IMG/VR virus record: IMGVR_UViG_3300012920_000022
Location: 1-64,000 of that record
Source of the DNA: a virus
Direction: 5' to 3' (one strand)
Length of the DNA stretch: 64,000 bases
Position numbers and translations under genes: made by a program. The notes beneath the pieces are model-generated. The model searched no databases. It saw only the letters and a list, made by a program, of their open reading frames with translations, and was not told where the DNA came from. Below are positions 1-8,668 of the stretch, piece after piece. The stretch's first letter is position 1. Every line of letters starts with the position of its first letter.

Positions 1-1
1 A

Positions 2-340
2 GAATTACATATGGATAATAATCATATAACTTACTTACCAGAATCCATTGGTAACCTGGGAAATTTAAGAGCATTATATTTATATGGGAATGAGATTACC
101 CATTTACCTGAATCCATTGGTAACCTGGGAAATTTAATGGATTTGTATGTAGACAGCAATAAAATTACTAAATTACCTGATAGCATGGGCAATTTAAGAA
201 ATCTAACCCGTTTATTTGTTCATAATAATAATTTAGATGAATACCCAAAATTTGTTGACAAGTTGGTAAATTTACAAAAATTTACCCATAGACAAAATAA
301 TTATAATAAAATTTATCACAGTAGAAGTATTAACTTATGA
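2..340 (+). CDS. Leucine-rich repeat protein, C-terminal part (5' end outside window)
   Basis: The frame is open to the left edge, so the ATG at 11 is probably internal: the codons before it continue an LRR pattern. What remains holds about three 23-residue repeats of the type LPESIGNLGNLRALYLYGNE, in which the repeat core is LPxSxGNLxNL, followed by a short Asn-rich tail. This is the bacterial/plant-like LRR consensus, a curved protein-binding solenoid. The repeat wording is nearly the same as in the gene at the right end of the window. It overlaps the next gene by ATGA, so the two are probably translated together. Binding partner and function are unknown. Confidence 0.8.
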   Translation, partial: ELHMDNNHITYLPESIGNLGNLRALYLYGNEITHLPESIGNLGNLMDLYVDSNKITKLPDSMGNLRNLTRLFVHNNNLDEYPKFVDKLVNLQKFTHRQNNYNKIYHSRSINL

Positions 341-789
341 AATTTACAGACGACATTATTTATGATTGGCTATTGAATCACATGAATAGCCGTAATGAAA
401 TCGATTACAAATTATTTGCAGATGAAATTGTAGATATATGTAATAAAAAGATGAAAAAAGATCCATCGGGTGAAGATGGAGTTTTCTCAATGGTGAAAAA
501 TTGCGCTAAAGTAGCTTGTGAAAAATTCAATAAAAAATTTGACACTGATATTAATTACATCACGGCATTTGATATTTTAAATGCCGAAGCTAAAATATTC
601 AAATATTTTAGAGATGTACTTGATTATGAAACTTTGAAATCAATATCTATTGGTCACAATGTAAGTTATCACGTAATTGATCATATGGCAAAATTAGATC
701 CCAAAGAACTCACTGTTGATAGGAGACCATTAATTGCCAGTGTTATCATAAACATCAAAAATGAGGAATCCAAAAAAGTGGGTGCATAA
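337..789 (+). CDS. Hypothetical protein, 150 aa
   Basis: The start codon overlaps the stop of the LRR gene (ATGA), which indicates translational coupling. The protein is mostly charged and predicted helical, with no signal peptide, membrane segment or motif I recognise. Being coupled to an LRR gene it may act with it, but this is inference. A strong hairpin follows the stop codon and ends this transcription unit. Confidence 0.7.
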   Translation: MKFTDDIIYDWLLNHMNSRNEIDYKLFADEIVDICNKKMKKDPSGEDGVFSMVKNCAKVACEKFNKKFDTDINYITAFDILNAEAKIFKYFRDVLDYETLKSISIGHNVSYHVIDHMAKLDPKELTVDRRPLIASVIINIKNEESKKVGA

Positions 790-793
790 TAAA

Positions 794-832
794 AGGGTTT
801 AGATACAGCTCACTATGCTGTATCTAAACCCT
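794..832. terminator. Bidirectional terminator hairpin between convergent genes
   Basis: Perfect 16-bp inverted repeat: AGGGTTTAGATACAGC, 7-nt loop, GCTGTATCTAAACCCT. It lies directly after the plus-strand gene ending at 789 and overlaps the last codons of the minus-strand gene ending at 813, so it can serve both convergent transcripts. There is an A-run on the left side, which is a T-run for the minus-strand transcript. Confidence 0.75.
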
Positions 833-1982
833 GTAAATGGATATATGCAATTTGATCATCACCATCTTCAAAAATTTCTAGTATTTTTGAGGGTATTATC
901 ATTTCTCCTATGGCTACTTCCAATGTATCGTTAGTCATAAATGACTCATTTAATACAACTGATAATACATTTTTAGATTTATAGTACTTAGTCCCATGGA
1001 TTTTTAAATCTAGAGATTGATTATCATAATACCCTTTAATATAATCCCCAGGCTTGACCAAATTAACGTCTTCATTAGCATAATCTATTTTATTCATTAG
1101 ATAATCACCATTATCAAGTACATCTGATACTATCAAATTTTGAATATTATCACCATAATCAGCAGCAATTATATCACCAGTTTCTAATGGATGGGATAAT
1201 TTAACTAAATAATGATCACCTTCCTGTAATATGGATGCATTATAAGTATCTTCGGCATACTTGATAGTTATAGATTTATATTCAGCATCATTAGATTGCT
1301 CATAAAATGACATTTGATTTTTCAATATGTCATCATAATTTATATCATCTAACAAACCTTCCCAATCATTTGATGTTAGTGGGTCATCAACAGCAGTGGC
1401 AACTTCATCATAATAACCAACTTCATCATTACCATCAAACAATACACAAAAGCATCCTTTGGGGGTTTTTAATGTAAACACTATCATGCCTTCCTTAACA
1501 TACTGATCCATATTAATTGGATCATACATGGAAACCATCTCATTAATTGTATGGGGGATGTATACGCTAATATCACCCTTAACAATATCTGGGGTTGATT
1601 TATTCTCAGCTATATAACCAGCCAATTCTAGATTATTTGAATTCTTAACATCTTTTTTGAATGCATTTATGTATGTCTGGGATATGTTACCATATGCATT
1701 CCCAAGGTATGCCTTACCAGTTTTCCAATCTATTTCACCTATCACTGCTCTACCAATGGTGGTCATTTTTATACATTCCCTATTAGAACGATTACCATAA
1801 TTAGTATTATCAATTTCTAATATTTCTTTGGGTGATGAATCACCAACCGATAAGTCACCAGATACAAAACTGGATATGAATTTTCTTTCAGATTGTTTTA
1901 TTCTGTATCCTTGTGCCTCATTGATACTGGTTTTATCACCTTTGGATACCCATTCGTCAAAATTAAGTACTTTGCTATTCAT
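813..1982 (-). CDS. Hypothetical, possible internal head/virion protein, 389 aa
   Basis: I do not recognise the family. The N-terminus (VLNFDEWVSKGDKTSINEAQ) resembles the short capsid-targeting sequences of T4 internal head proteins, which have an aromatic/acidic amphipathic helix followed by an [IL]xE cleavage site; here SINEA would fit cleavage by a gp21-type prohead protease. The rest is acidic and beta-rich, with no membrane segment. Its start overlaps the end of the 505-aa gene upstream by four bases (ATGA), so it belongs to the same late unit as the tail-completion gene further upstream. Virion location is an inference from the N-terminus and the neighbours. Confidence 0.55.
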   Translation of the reverse strand: MNSKVLNFDEWVSKGDKTSINEAQGYRIKQSERKFISSFVSGDLSVGDSSPKEILEIDNTNYGNRSNRECIKMTTIGRAVIGEIDWKTGKAYLGNAYGNISQTYINAFKKDVKNSNNLELAGYIAENKSTPDIVKGDISVYIPHTINEMVSMYDPINMDQYVKEGMIVFTLKTPKGCFCVLFDGNDEVGYYDEVATAVDDPLTSNDWEGLLDDINYDDILKNQMSFYEQSNDAEYKSITIKYAEDTYNASILQEGDHYLVKLSHPLETGDIIAADYGDNIQNLIVSDVLDNGDYLMNKIDYANEDVNLVKPGDYIKGYYDNQSLDLKIHGTKYYKSKNVLSVVLNESFMTNDTLEVAIGEMIIPSKILEIFEDGDDQIAYIHLQGLDTA

Positions 1983-3496
1983 ATTCCAAGTTCTTTTTCT
2001 AGTTCTAATTTTTTAGTTTTAGCTACTGATAAATTTTCTTGTAATTTACCATAATAAACCACCATATCAGGATCTGATTTAATAGAGGTATCTTGCGAAT
2101 CTATGTAGCGGATAGATTCATTAATATCATTAATATTTTTTATGATTTTTTCTAATTGTATGCTCTTTTGTCTTTTTGTATTCTTTTTATTATTCGAAAA
2201 AGAATTAGTATAGTTAAGTTTTTCAGATAAATCTATTTCGTGTTTCATTTTCATCTGGTTTATGAAACCAGATTTTTTAAGATTTTTATGTATAGCATCA
2301 TTGGGTTCATTTGATATTGATTCCAATACATCCACTGAACTACCTTTATCTATGACAAATACCTTATTATCATTATGATCACCATCCATTTTTAATATAT
2401 TTTCTGTTACAACAAAATTTTTATAGTTTTCTACTATAAAAATTATATCTCTATGAAAATTTTTTGGGGTATTGGTGAAAAACAGATCATCCGATAATTT
2501 AGATGCATTTTTATATTCAAATTTATCCTCGTCAATTTGAATATAAACCTTATCTTTATGTTCTGATATCGATATACCAGTAGATTTATGCAATATTTTG
2601 TTATCGCTCCAGGATATTTTGTTATTTATAGAAGAATCTTCCGCATATTTATATGGTATCAGAGTCTCATTAATAATTTCCATGTTATTAATGAGATCAA
2701 AATAAGAATTGCCTATTCTAATATATTTGTTTTTATTATCATTATAGATCAATGATACGTGGTGAGTAACATTTTTGGATTCCAACACAATATCGGCATA
2801 ACCTTTAGTATGGCTTATCATATGTTTATCATATGATCCAAGTTTATTATGCATTTGATCATACAATAAACATATAGATTCATGGTTATCTTTATGTTTT
2901 ACAACCTCTTTATAAACATATGCATAACATTGAAAAGGCGGTAAATGCATAGAAAAATTCAATCTGCAAATCAGTTTGTCATATAGATAACTATGGGGAT
3001 CATCACACAAATCATCTATACAGTTTTGTATAATTATATAAGGTTTATCATCAGTGAATTTTTGACTCAATTCATTATAAATAGATAATATCTCACCTAT
3101 ATCAGAATATTGATCTATGGATTCTAATAATCTACCAATTAGTCTATAGTCTGGTAAAAAATCATATTTTTTACCCACATATATTTCATTGATAATATCA
3201 AATATATCCAATGATTCTAATAAAGGTTTTTTACCCATCAATTCGGTCAAACTCTTACTTATTCCCATGTTGCTCAGCCTGTTCATAGTATTATGATATG
3301 ATTCATACATATCAATATCAGGATGAGCAATACCAGATATTTTCTTATGAGCAATTTGATTGGCTATATCAGAATCTAGATTATATTTTGTAATATCTAT
3401 CCCTGCTTCTTCTATTGTCTGTTTTATTAGATCAGATTTAGTATTTTCATACAACCATCTAATATTTTTGTTAAATTTATTGGTGATATTACCCAT
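1979..3496 (-). CDS. Hypothetical, likely virion-associated protein, 505 aa
   Basis: No family recognised. The body is mixed alpha/beta. The last about 90 residues are strongly charged and predicted coiled coil (Lys/Glu/Asn rich, ending KTKKLELEKELGI), after a low-complexity Asn/Lys segment. A late-promoter-like ATAAATAAC lies just upstream, inside the 3' end of the preceding tail-completion gene, so it can be expressed separately late in infection. It is co-directional with the gp15-like gene and overlaps the possible internal head protein by ATGA. A structural or assembly role is likely but not proven. Confidence 0.6.
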   Translation of the reverse strand: MGNITNKFNKNIRWLYENTKSDLIKQTIEEAGIDITKYNLDSDIANQIAHKKISGIAHPDIDMYESYHNTMNRLSNMGISKSLTELMGKKPLLESLDIFDIINEIYVGKKYDFLPDYRLIGRLLESIDQYSDIGEILSIYNELSQKFTDDKPYIIIQNCIDDLCDDPHSYLYDKLICRLNFSMHLPPFQCYAYVYKEVVKHKDNHESICLLYDQMHNKLGSYDKHMISHTKGYADIVLESKNVTHHVSLIYNDNKNKYIRIGNSYFDLINNMEIINETLIPYKYAEDSSINNKISWSDNKILHKSTGISISEHKDKVYIQIDEDKFEYKNASKLSDDLFFTNTPKNFHRDIIFIVENYKNFVVTENILKMDGDHNDNKVFVIDKGSSVDVLESISNEPNDAIHKNLKKSGFINQMKMKHEIDLSEKLNYTNSFSNNKKNTKRQKSIQLEKIIKNINDINESIRYIDSQDTSIKSDPDMVVYYGKLQENLSVAKTKKLELEKELGI

Positions 3497-3497
3497 A

Positions 3498-4202
3498 CTA
3501 TTCTGCTTTTTTGTTATTTATTTTTATATTGGACATTTTATTGCTTACGTTGAATGTGGAAGAATGATCAATATTAGGTAAATAGGTCAAAATACTAAAA
3601 GAAAATTCAAGTTGAGGTTTGTTACTACCATTATCAGGATACTGAAATACAAAATCTTTACTTATATCAAAATCATCTGGAAACCCTATCATAACTGGTA
3701 TACTATTAAATCCATTATATCTGATGTAAACTACATCAGTATTATACAATGCTTTAATGAGAGATTCAAATATTTTGAGCCTTTGTATATCACTTGAACA
3801 TATCACTTTTGAGCCAAAATCTAGTGATATTGGTATGTGATCAACCACAGATGATTTTGCATTGATTTGATTGCCATATTCATTTTCTTTACTCTCCATG
3901 TGTACACTTCTTATATACCTTTGAGTCATTTCATCAGATGATCTACCACCATTAGATATATGGAATATGCCTCTGGGAACCTTATCCACATTTCCATCAA
4001 TTCTTAAATTATTATAGTTTTTATCAGTAGATACGAAAAAATCAGTTAAAAATTGTTCTTCACCAGTCATAGAATAAAAAAAAGGCACATTTACTTGTTG
4101 AGTATCGTTATTTTTTGTGATGGTTATATGTATTCTTTTCCAAAAATAAGAAGAAATGCCCACAATTACATTTCTTAGAAGAACATCATCGTAATTATTC
4201 AT
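3498..4202 (-). CDS. 15: Tail sheath stabiliser/completion protein, gp15-like
   Basis: Overall layout follows T4 gp15, the hexameric terminator that caps tube and sheath and joins the tail to the neck. An N-terminal strand pair is followed by VNVPFFYSMTGEEQFL (about residues 37-52), where T4 has RVPITYASKEHFM. A KVPRGIFHI strand (74-82) stands in the place of the T4 ILPRINLHL segment, and a central strand/helix unit and a C-terminal beta segment (LEFSFSILTYLP) follow. Length (234 aa) is slightly below T4 gp15 (272). The match is by pattern, not by strict identity. It is the first gene of a minus-strand unit that includes two probable virion genes, and diverges from the spanin-like genes across an 85-bp A/T-rich gap. 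Confidence 0.55.
   Translation of the reverse strand: MNNYDDVLLRNVIVGISSYFWKRIHITITKNNDTQQVNVPFFYSMTGEEQFLTDFFVSTDKNYNNLRIDGNVDKVPRGIFHISNGGRSSDEMTQRYIRSVHMESKENEYGNQINAKSSVVDHIPISLDFGSKVICSSDIQRLKIFESLIKALYNTDVVYIRYNGFNSIPVMIGFPDDFDISKDFVFQYPDNGSNKPQLEFSFSILTYLPNIDHSSTFNVSNKMSNIKINNKKAE
3513..3521 (-). promoter_or_regulatory. Late-type promoter ATAAATAAC inside upstream CDS
   Basis: On the minus strand the sequence reads ATAAATAACAAAAAAGCAG about 17-25 nt before the ATG at 3496. The identical ATAAATAACAAAAAAG string recurs on both strands at 46002-46027. It resembles the T4 late -10 TATAAATA. It lies within the last codons of the 234-aa gene. Confidence 0.55.
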
Positions 4203-4287
4203 ATCTTAAATAATTATTTAAATATTATATATTTTAATAAATTTTCAAAATACATAATAAAATATGTTTTAAATAACAATTAAAATC

Positions 4288-4629
4288 ATGGAAAAACTCA
4301 ATGAATTTGCAAATAAACACATAGGAATCATATTAATAATATCCATAGTTATTAATATGATTATGCCAGTTAGATTAAATAGAAAAATCAATGTTAATCA
4401 CGGAGAGTATATTAAAAAACACATAGATAGTGTACAAAATAATTATAAAAAAATATACTCAGAATATATACGGAAACAGATAAAAAATAGACTCATAATA
4501 GAGCAACTCACAGAAACCATAGATACTGTGAACAAAAACAATAACAAATTGATCATAAACTATAATAAATTAAGAAATGAACTGGAAACTTCTAAAATTG
4601 ATCTTCCTCCTCTTGATAGTCTCAAATAA
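4288..4629 (+). CDS. Inner-membrane spanin-like protein (Rz-like), 113 aa
   Basis: One N-terminal membrane segment (about residues 11-29, IGIILIISIVINMIMPV) is followed by a hydrophilic, Lys/Asn/Glu-rich region with coiled-coil character up to a short Pro-containing end (LPPLDSLK). This is the type II topology of Rz-like i-spanins: cytoplasmic N-terminus and a long periplasmic helix. The next gene starts 53 bp before this one ends, in another frame, and encodes an exported protein. Such nesting is typical of Rz/Rz1 pairs. Spanins fuse inner and outer membrane in the last step of lysis. No sequence homology was recognised, so the call rests on architecture. Confidence 0.5.
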   Translation: MEKLNEFANKHIGIILIISIVINMIMPVRLNRKINVNHGEYIKKHIDSVQNNYKKIYSEYIRKQIKNRLIIEQLTETIDTVNKNNNKLIINYNKLRNELETSKIDLPPLDSLK

Positions 4630-5071
4630 TATTTCAATATCCCAAAATATAAGGAGATTCAATAAATCTAATTTTGATATTAACAAAATCCAATTCTATG
4701 ATTTTGTTATAATGAGTACCAACCAATATAAATTAATTAGGAAAAATTTTGGAGATAGGGATGTGCTCATTAAAAAATCAGATTCTATAAAAATATTATT
4801 GCTTCATGAAATTGGGTTGAAAGATTCATTGATTACAGTAAAAACCACAATGATAAATGATGCTAATAATCAAATAGATTCTTGTAATATAGCCAAAGAT
4901 AAAATCGTTAAATCTTCTAATGATTTAATAAAACTAAATAAAAAATTAGGGGAGAATATAGTTGATTTAACGAATGATTTAAATAAATATAAGATTAGGA
5001 ATAAGAGGAATAAAATCTTATATTTTTTAGGGGGTGTTTTAATAACATCAGCTATATTATTAAAAAATTAG
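4577..5071 (+). CDS. Exported spanin-like partner with C-terminal membrane segment, 164 aa
   Basis: The N-terminus is a signal peptide (residues 1 to about 22: MNWKLLKLIFLLLIVSNNIS), with no lipobox cysteine. The middle is helical and charged, with coiled-coil potential, and a C-terminal hydrophobic stretch (ILYFLGGVLITSAILL, about 147-162) can span a membrane. The gene begins inside the end of the type II membrane protein gene in a shifted frame, as outer spanins do. A protein held at both ends would also resemble a unimolecular spanin. Lysis function is inference; the endolysin is far away (50.1 kb). Confidence 0.5.
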   Translation: MNWKLLKLIFLLLIVSNNISISQNIRRFNKSNFDINKIQFYDFVIMSTNQYKLIRKNFGDRDVLIKKSDSIKILLLHEIGLKDSLITVKTTMINDANNQIDSCNIAKDKIVKSSNDLIKLNKKLGENIVDLTNDLNKYKIRNKRNKILYFLGGVLITSAILLKN

Positions 5072-6690
5072 GATGAACTACCAGTTGGGAATTCATTTCT
5101 AACAATTAATACATTATTATTATCAGCCACCAATAATTTATCTAACATATAATAGTTATTGGTGGTAAATACTGATGATACAACTGATAAAAATGTATTA
5201 CCTATGTAGTTTGTAGTAATTTCATCAGCACCTATTTTAACTAATATAGTATATTCATCACCCGATGATCCATTAGACAGAGATATATCAATAGATGGAT
5301 TTATAACAGCACCAGTGTCAGTGGATGTTAAATCTAATAAATGGTTTCTAGATAATGATAAGTCTATATTATAGGGTGTTAAATTGGCTGGTTGATGAGT
5401 GTGATAATTACCTTTAATTTTTCCATTGAAATATAGCATTCCTGGAAATGATACATCACCAGCATTACTTAGCAATAATCTATCACTTCCATTTGATTTT
5501 ATATCAATGAAATTGGTAGGATCATTAATACTATTAATGGAAATATTGGTGCTGTTGATAACCATCATTCCATCATTATCATCATTGGTTATTAGTTTAT
5601 TAGATATATTGGTTATCCCATTGATGTTAGATATTATGTTATTACCGAATATATTAACATAATTAGCATCATTATTAATATCAATAGTTGAACTAGAGCC
5701 AAATATGTTAATATATACACCAAATACATTTATTTGAGTAGTTGATGAATTACCCCATGATAAATGTATATTGATATCATTATTATCAACACCCAATCTA
5801 ACCACAGAATTATTGATTGATACTATTTTTGCAAATGTATTTGATCTTAACAATAATTCCTGTAATCCATCTACATTATTTATATTTATATTAGAATTAG
5901 TGGAGGTAACGCTGATAGTATTTGGTGATCTATCAATCTGAATTATTGAATGAATATAAAAACTATTATTCAACATATTAAATTCAACATTTTGGCTACC
6001 ACCCAAAAAAGTTAAGGTGTTGAATTTAATATTGGATGATATATTGGTAGTTGAGTCATCTTTAATATCAACATCCACACCATGCATATTAAAAATTACA
6101 TTGGATGTACCACCTATTGTAATTTTTGGATTATTTATACCTATCCAGTCTAATTCATTATAACTGATTGATGGATTATTGTCTACCCCTTCAATCACAA
6201 ACCCGATACCCAATGGATCATATAAATATATTGGATGTTGTTGAGATAATTGAGATGTGGCATATGCCAATATATTGGGTAAATCATTGGTAGTTCCATC
6301 TATGGGTGTTATGAATTCTCTATTTATGATTGTCCATATTGAATTAGCTGGTGAATTATCACTACAAATCCAATATGTGTGATTAGATGAATTATACCAA
6401 GTAGTACCAATAGATAATCCATCATCAGTATTGTTGGGGTTTCTACTTTCAATAATACCATCATTATTGAATATAGTATATTTACCAGAGATACCCACCC
6501 ATTTGGTATTTACTCCAACATTAGTATCTATAATATATTTGTCATCAGATACTAGTGTTGGAGATGTCTTTGTTTGATATAAGGTTTCATTTTCTTTTAT
6601 ATAGCATACGATGTTATCATCATTAGATAACTTAGCATCTGCTATTGTTTCAAATATTAAATTTCTTATATGTCTTTGATTGATCATCAC
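5068..6690 (-). CDS. Tail fibre/adhesin-like protein with beta-helix, 540 aa
   Basis: The N-terminal part (NETLYQTKTSP, VGVNTKWVGISGKY, GTTWYNSSNHTYWICSD) has the short beta motifs common at the attachment end of phage fibre proteins. The middle (about residues 180-400) is Asn/Ile/Ser-rich with regularly spaced hydrophobic residues (NITNISNKLI, NIFGSSSTIDI), the signature of a right-handed beta-helix. The C-terminal 130 residues form a different, probably receptor-facing domain starting near GKIKGNYHTHQPANLT. It is the distal gene of a minus-strand cluster of fibre genes and converges on the spanin-like gene, sharing four bases with its end. Confidence 0.65.
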   Translation of the reverse strand: MMINQRHIRNLIFETIADAKLSNDDNIVCYIKENETLYQTKTSPTLVSDDKYIIDTNVGVNTKWVGISGKYTIFNNDGIIESRNPNNTDDGLSIGTTWYNSSNHTYWICSDNSPANSIWTIINREFITPIDGTTNDLPNILAYATSQLSQQHPIYLYDPLGIGFVIEGVDNNPSISYNELDWIGINNPKITIGGTSNVIFNMHGVDVDIKDDSTTNISSNIKFNTLTFLGGSQNVEFNMLNNSFYIHSIIQIDRSPNTISVTSTNSNININNVDGLQELLLRSNTFAKIVSINNSVVRLGVDNNDINIHLSWGNSSTTQINVFGVYINIFGSSSTIDINNDANYVNIFGNNIISNINGITNISNKLITNDDNDGMMVINSTNISINSINDPTNFIDIKSNGSDRLLLSNAGDVSFPGMLYFNGKIKGNYHTHQPANLTPYNIDLSLSRNHLLDLTSTDTGAVINPSIDISLSNGSSGDEYTILVKIGADEITTNYIGNTFLSVVSSVFTTNNYYMLDKLLVADNNNVLIVRNEFPTGSSS

Positions 6691-6695
6691 AAATA

Positions 6696-7049
6696 TTATG
6701 GTTTATAAGTGCCCATTACACCTCTATCTTCTCTATCTCTTTTTCTTTCCTCTATCCAAAATAATGCCTCCTGTAATTTATGTATAGCATTAGATGTATG
6801 TATATTGTTTAATTCTGGGTGTTTATTTAAATGAGATAAATGACCAATTAGCATATTTAAAAGACCTTCAGTTATTATCCCATCTTGTCTAAATTTATTA
6901 CCGTCAATATCACCTTTCACAAATTCTATGTGTTGATATTCGTCTGTCTCCACCAAACCAGAACTAGTGATTCTCTTTTTTGGTATTTTATAAGATGCTC
7001 CTTTTACTACAGTTAGGTATTTTCTATTATTTGTGGTATCCATAATCAA
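6696..7049 (-). CDS. Small conserved phage protein with Acb2/Tad1-like helical hairpin, 117 aa
   Basis: An N-terminal beta part (residues 10-55) is followed by a helix with LLNMLIGHLSHLN and a C-terminal block HKLQEALFWIEERKRDREDRGVMGTYKP. The block T/HKLQEALxWLxxRxxDRxxRGVxGTYK is widespread in small phage proteins, and its helical pair resembles the Acb2/Tad1 hairpin that sponges cyclic-dinucleotide or gcADPR signals in anti-CBASS/anti-Thoeris proteins. It sits between fibre genes and overlaps its upstream neighbour by ATGA, so a virion role is equally possible. Membership of the phage family is fairly safe; anti-defence activity is speculation. Confidence 0.55.
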   Translation of the reverse strand: MIMDTTNNRKYLTVVKGASYKIPKKRITSSGLVETDEYQHIEFVKGDIDGNKFRQDGIITEGLLNMLIGHLSHLNKHPELNNIHTSNAIHKLQEALFWIEERKRDREDRGVMGTYKP

Positions 7050-7795
7050 ATATATGTTTGTATTTCTATTTTATCATTTTTATATACAGGCATTGATAAG
7101 GTAAATGTGGATGAATTGATGTAATTAAAATGATCCCCGTTAACCAGTTTTAATCCATTGATATATGCATAGATTTCATTAGTTAAAAAATTTGGTGATG
7201 TACCCAAATTTAATAAATCACCAGATACGCTAAATTCTGGGGTAGGAGAAGATGCATTTATATTACTACCAGAACTTATAGTAGATAATATAGATATATT
7301 GGTAACTTTCCTATTTCTAGGGGATGTACCAGGAACAATATAACTACCTATATATCTATACGCAGTGATTTTATATGGTTTTGGTAATCCGGTATCTTGT
7401 TGTATTATTAACACACCAGTTTTATAATCAAACAGCCATCCAATATCACTAGTTATCGGTATTTCATTATCTGTATTATCAAATAATCTACAAGAATATT
7501 TGAATCCATGTTTATCAGATATGAAATCACCAATTCTACCACCATCATTTACATAATAACATTCATAATCCGTTACTGAGGTTTCTCTGGTTAATGTATA
7601 TTTATCATATAGCTGACATATACCATTTGTTATCCCTTGATCAGGATCATCAAATGGAATATCACTTTGGCGTATATCTAATTTATCTAATTCCAATACT
7701 CTACCACCTAATTCTTCATAGTGAAATTTAGAATTATCGGTGACAAGTTTAGAAAGTAATTTTTTAAATGATATGTCTTCTTTATCCCAAGCCAA
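7046..7795 (-). CDS. Tail fibre/adhesin protein, paralogue of the 395-aa gene nearby
   Basis: The first about 150 residues align with the N-terminus of the protein at 8668-9855: KEDISFKKLL, FYEE/HYEELG, IPFDDPxQGITN, ISDKxG, LFDNxDNxI, WxFDYKTGxLxxQ/N and KPxKIxxYRYxG appear in the same order. Such a shared N-terminal module usually docks different fibres on the same baseplate site. The C-terminal about 90 residues are unique (FSVSGDLLNLGTSP, LVNGDHFNYINSSTFTLSMP) and look like a small beta-sandwich. It overlaps the hairpin-protein gene by ATGA. The recognised target is not predictable. Confidence 0.65.
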   Translation of the reverse strand: MAWDKEDISFKKLLSKLVTDNSKFHYEELGGRVLELDKLDIRQSDIPFDDPDQGITNGICQLYDKYTLTRETSVTDYECYYVNDGGRIGDFISDKHGFKYSCRLFDNTDNEIPITSDIGWLFDYKTGVLIIQQDTGLPKPYKITAYRYIGSYIVPGTSPRNRKVTNISILSTISSGSNINASSPTPEFSVSGDLLNLGTSPNFLTNEIYAYINGLKLVNGDHFNYINSSTFTLSMPVYKNDKIEIQTYI

Positions 7796-7813
7796 TTTTT
7801 AATATTTCTTTAA

Positions 7814-8668
7814 TTAGATTCTAATTATATTACTACTCCTAAATAATCTATATTCTGGAATATATTTATTTAGGAGATTACTAATAGTGTATACAAAATA
7901 CTCCCCATTAGATACCTTGGTACTATTATATAAAACTATGGTATTGGGTAATGATTTTTGGATTTCATATAAATCATGTTTTTCTATAATTTCATTACCA
8001 CCATTGCCCAAATCCAATATTTTAAGATTTTTGAGGTTAACTATCCATTGTGGAAATTCCAGTAATCCTCTACAATGGAATGCCAAATATTCCAAATTAC
8101 CAAGATTGAGCATTGATGAGGGCAATTCTGGATATATTCCATTACCCAGAATTAATACTCTTAGTTTATTCAAATTACCAATTGATTCTGGAATTTTGTT
8201 CATTTTGTTGGATAATCCAGTATTCAAATATATTAATTCACTAAGATTGCCTATATTTTTGGGTATTATTTTGATTTTATTACCACCAAAATCAAAATAT
8301 CTAAGCTTCGATAATTTAGTTATACTTTTTGGTAAACTGGTTATATTAGCAAAATTTAAATCTAACCATTCCAAATTAATAAAATTACTTATATGTGATG
8401 GTATAGTCCTATAAATAGTTTCTTTGACATGTTTATTTATATTTAATGATATAAACTTATCATTAAATATAAAATGTTCTGCACATTTAAATGGATAATT
8501 TAATATCTTTTCTTTTAATTCATCATTTATATTGAGAATGTTACTTGATAATATATGGAATGCTAAATCAATATTGTTATCATCATTTGAATTTAATAAT
8601 CTCATTAAATTATTAAATTCAATAGATTCCTCATTTATAAATTGACTAAAAGATGCAATTTGATTCAT
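7814..8668 (-). CDS. LRR protein with capsid-targeting-like N-terminus, 284 aa
   Basis: The first 15 residues, MNQIASFSQFINEES, match the style of T4 capsid-targeting peptides (MKTYQEFIAEA in IPIII), with an INE site suitable for the prohead protease. Then come a short helical domain containing NNIDLAFHIL (about 31-40), found in all LRR paralogues of this genome, the CAEHFIFND segment, and about seven LRRs from residue 95 (LEWLDLNFANITSLPKSI, LSELIYLNTGL, LEYLAF). This predicts a head-packaged protein injected with the DNA, or an internal head component. The gene lies between two fibre genes and shares one base with the upstream one (ends meet at 8668). Confidence 0.7.
   Translation of the reverse strand: MNQIASFSQFINEESIEFNNLMRLLNSNDDNNIDLAFHILSSNILNINDELKEKILNYPFKCAEHFIFNDKFISLNINKHVKETIYRTIPSHISNFINLEWLDLNFANITSLPKSITKLSKLRYFDFGGNKIKIIPKNIGNLSELIYLNTGLSNKMNKIPESIGNLNKLRVLILGNGIYPELPSSMLNLGNLEYLAFHCRGLLEFPQWIVNLKNLKILDLGNGGNEIIEKHDLYEIQKSLPNTIVLYNSTKVSNGEYFVYTISNLLNKYIPEYRLFRSSNIIRI

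Noticed and set aside
7887-8414. 175-aa plus-strand ORF opposite the LRR gene
   Set aside because: It is the antisense shadow of the LRR gene at 7814-8668, whose repeats are clear. The same applies to antisense ORFs opposite 9860-11512, 28110-29720 and 55908-59273.
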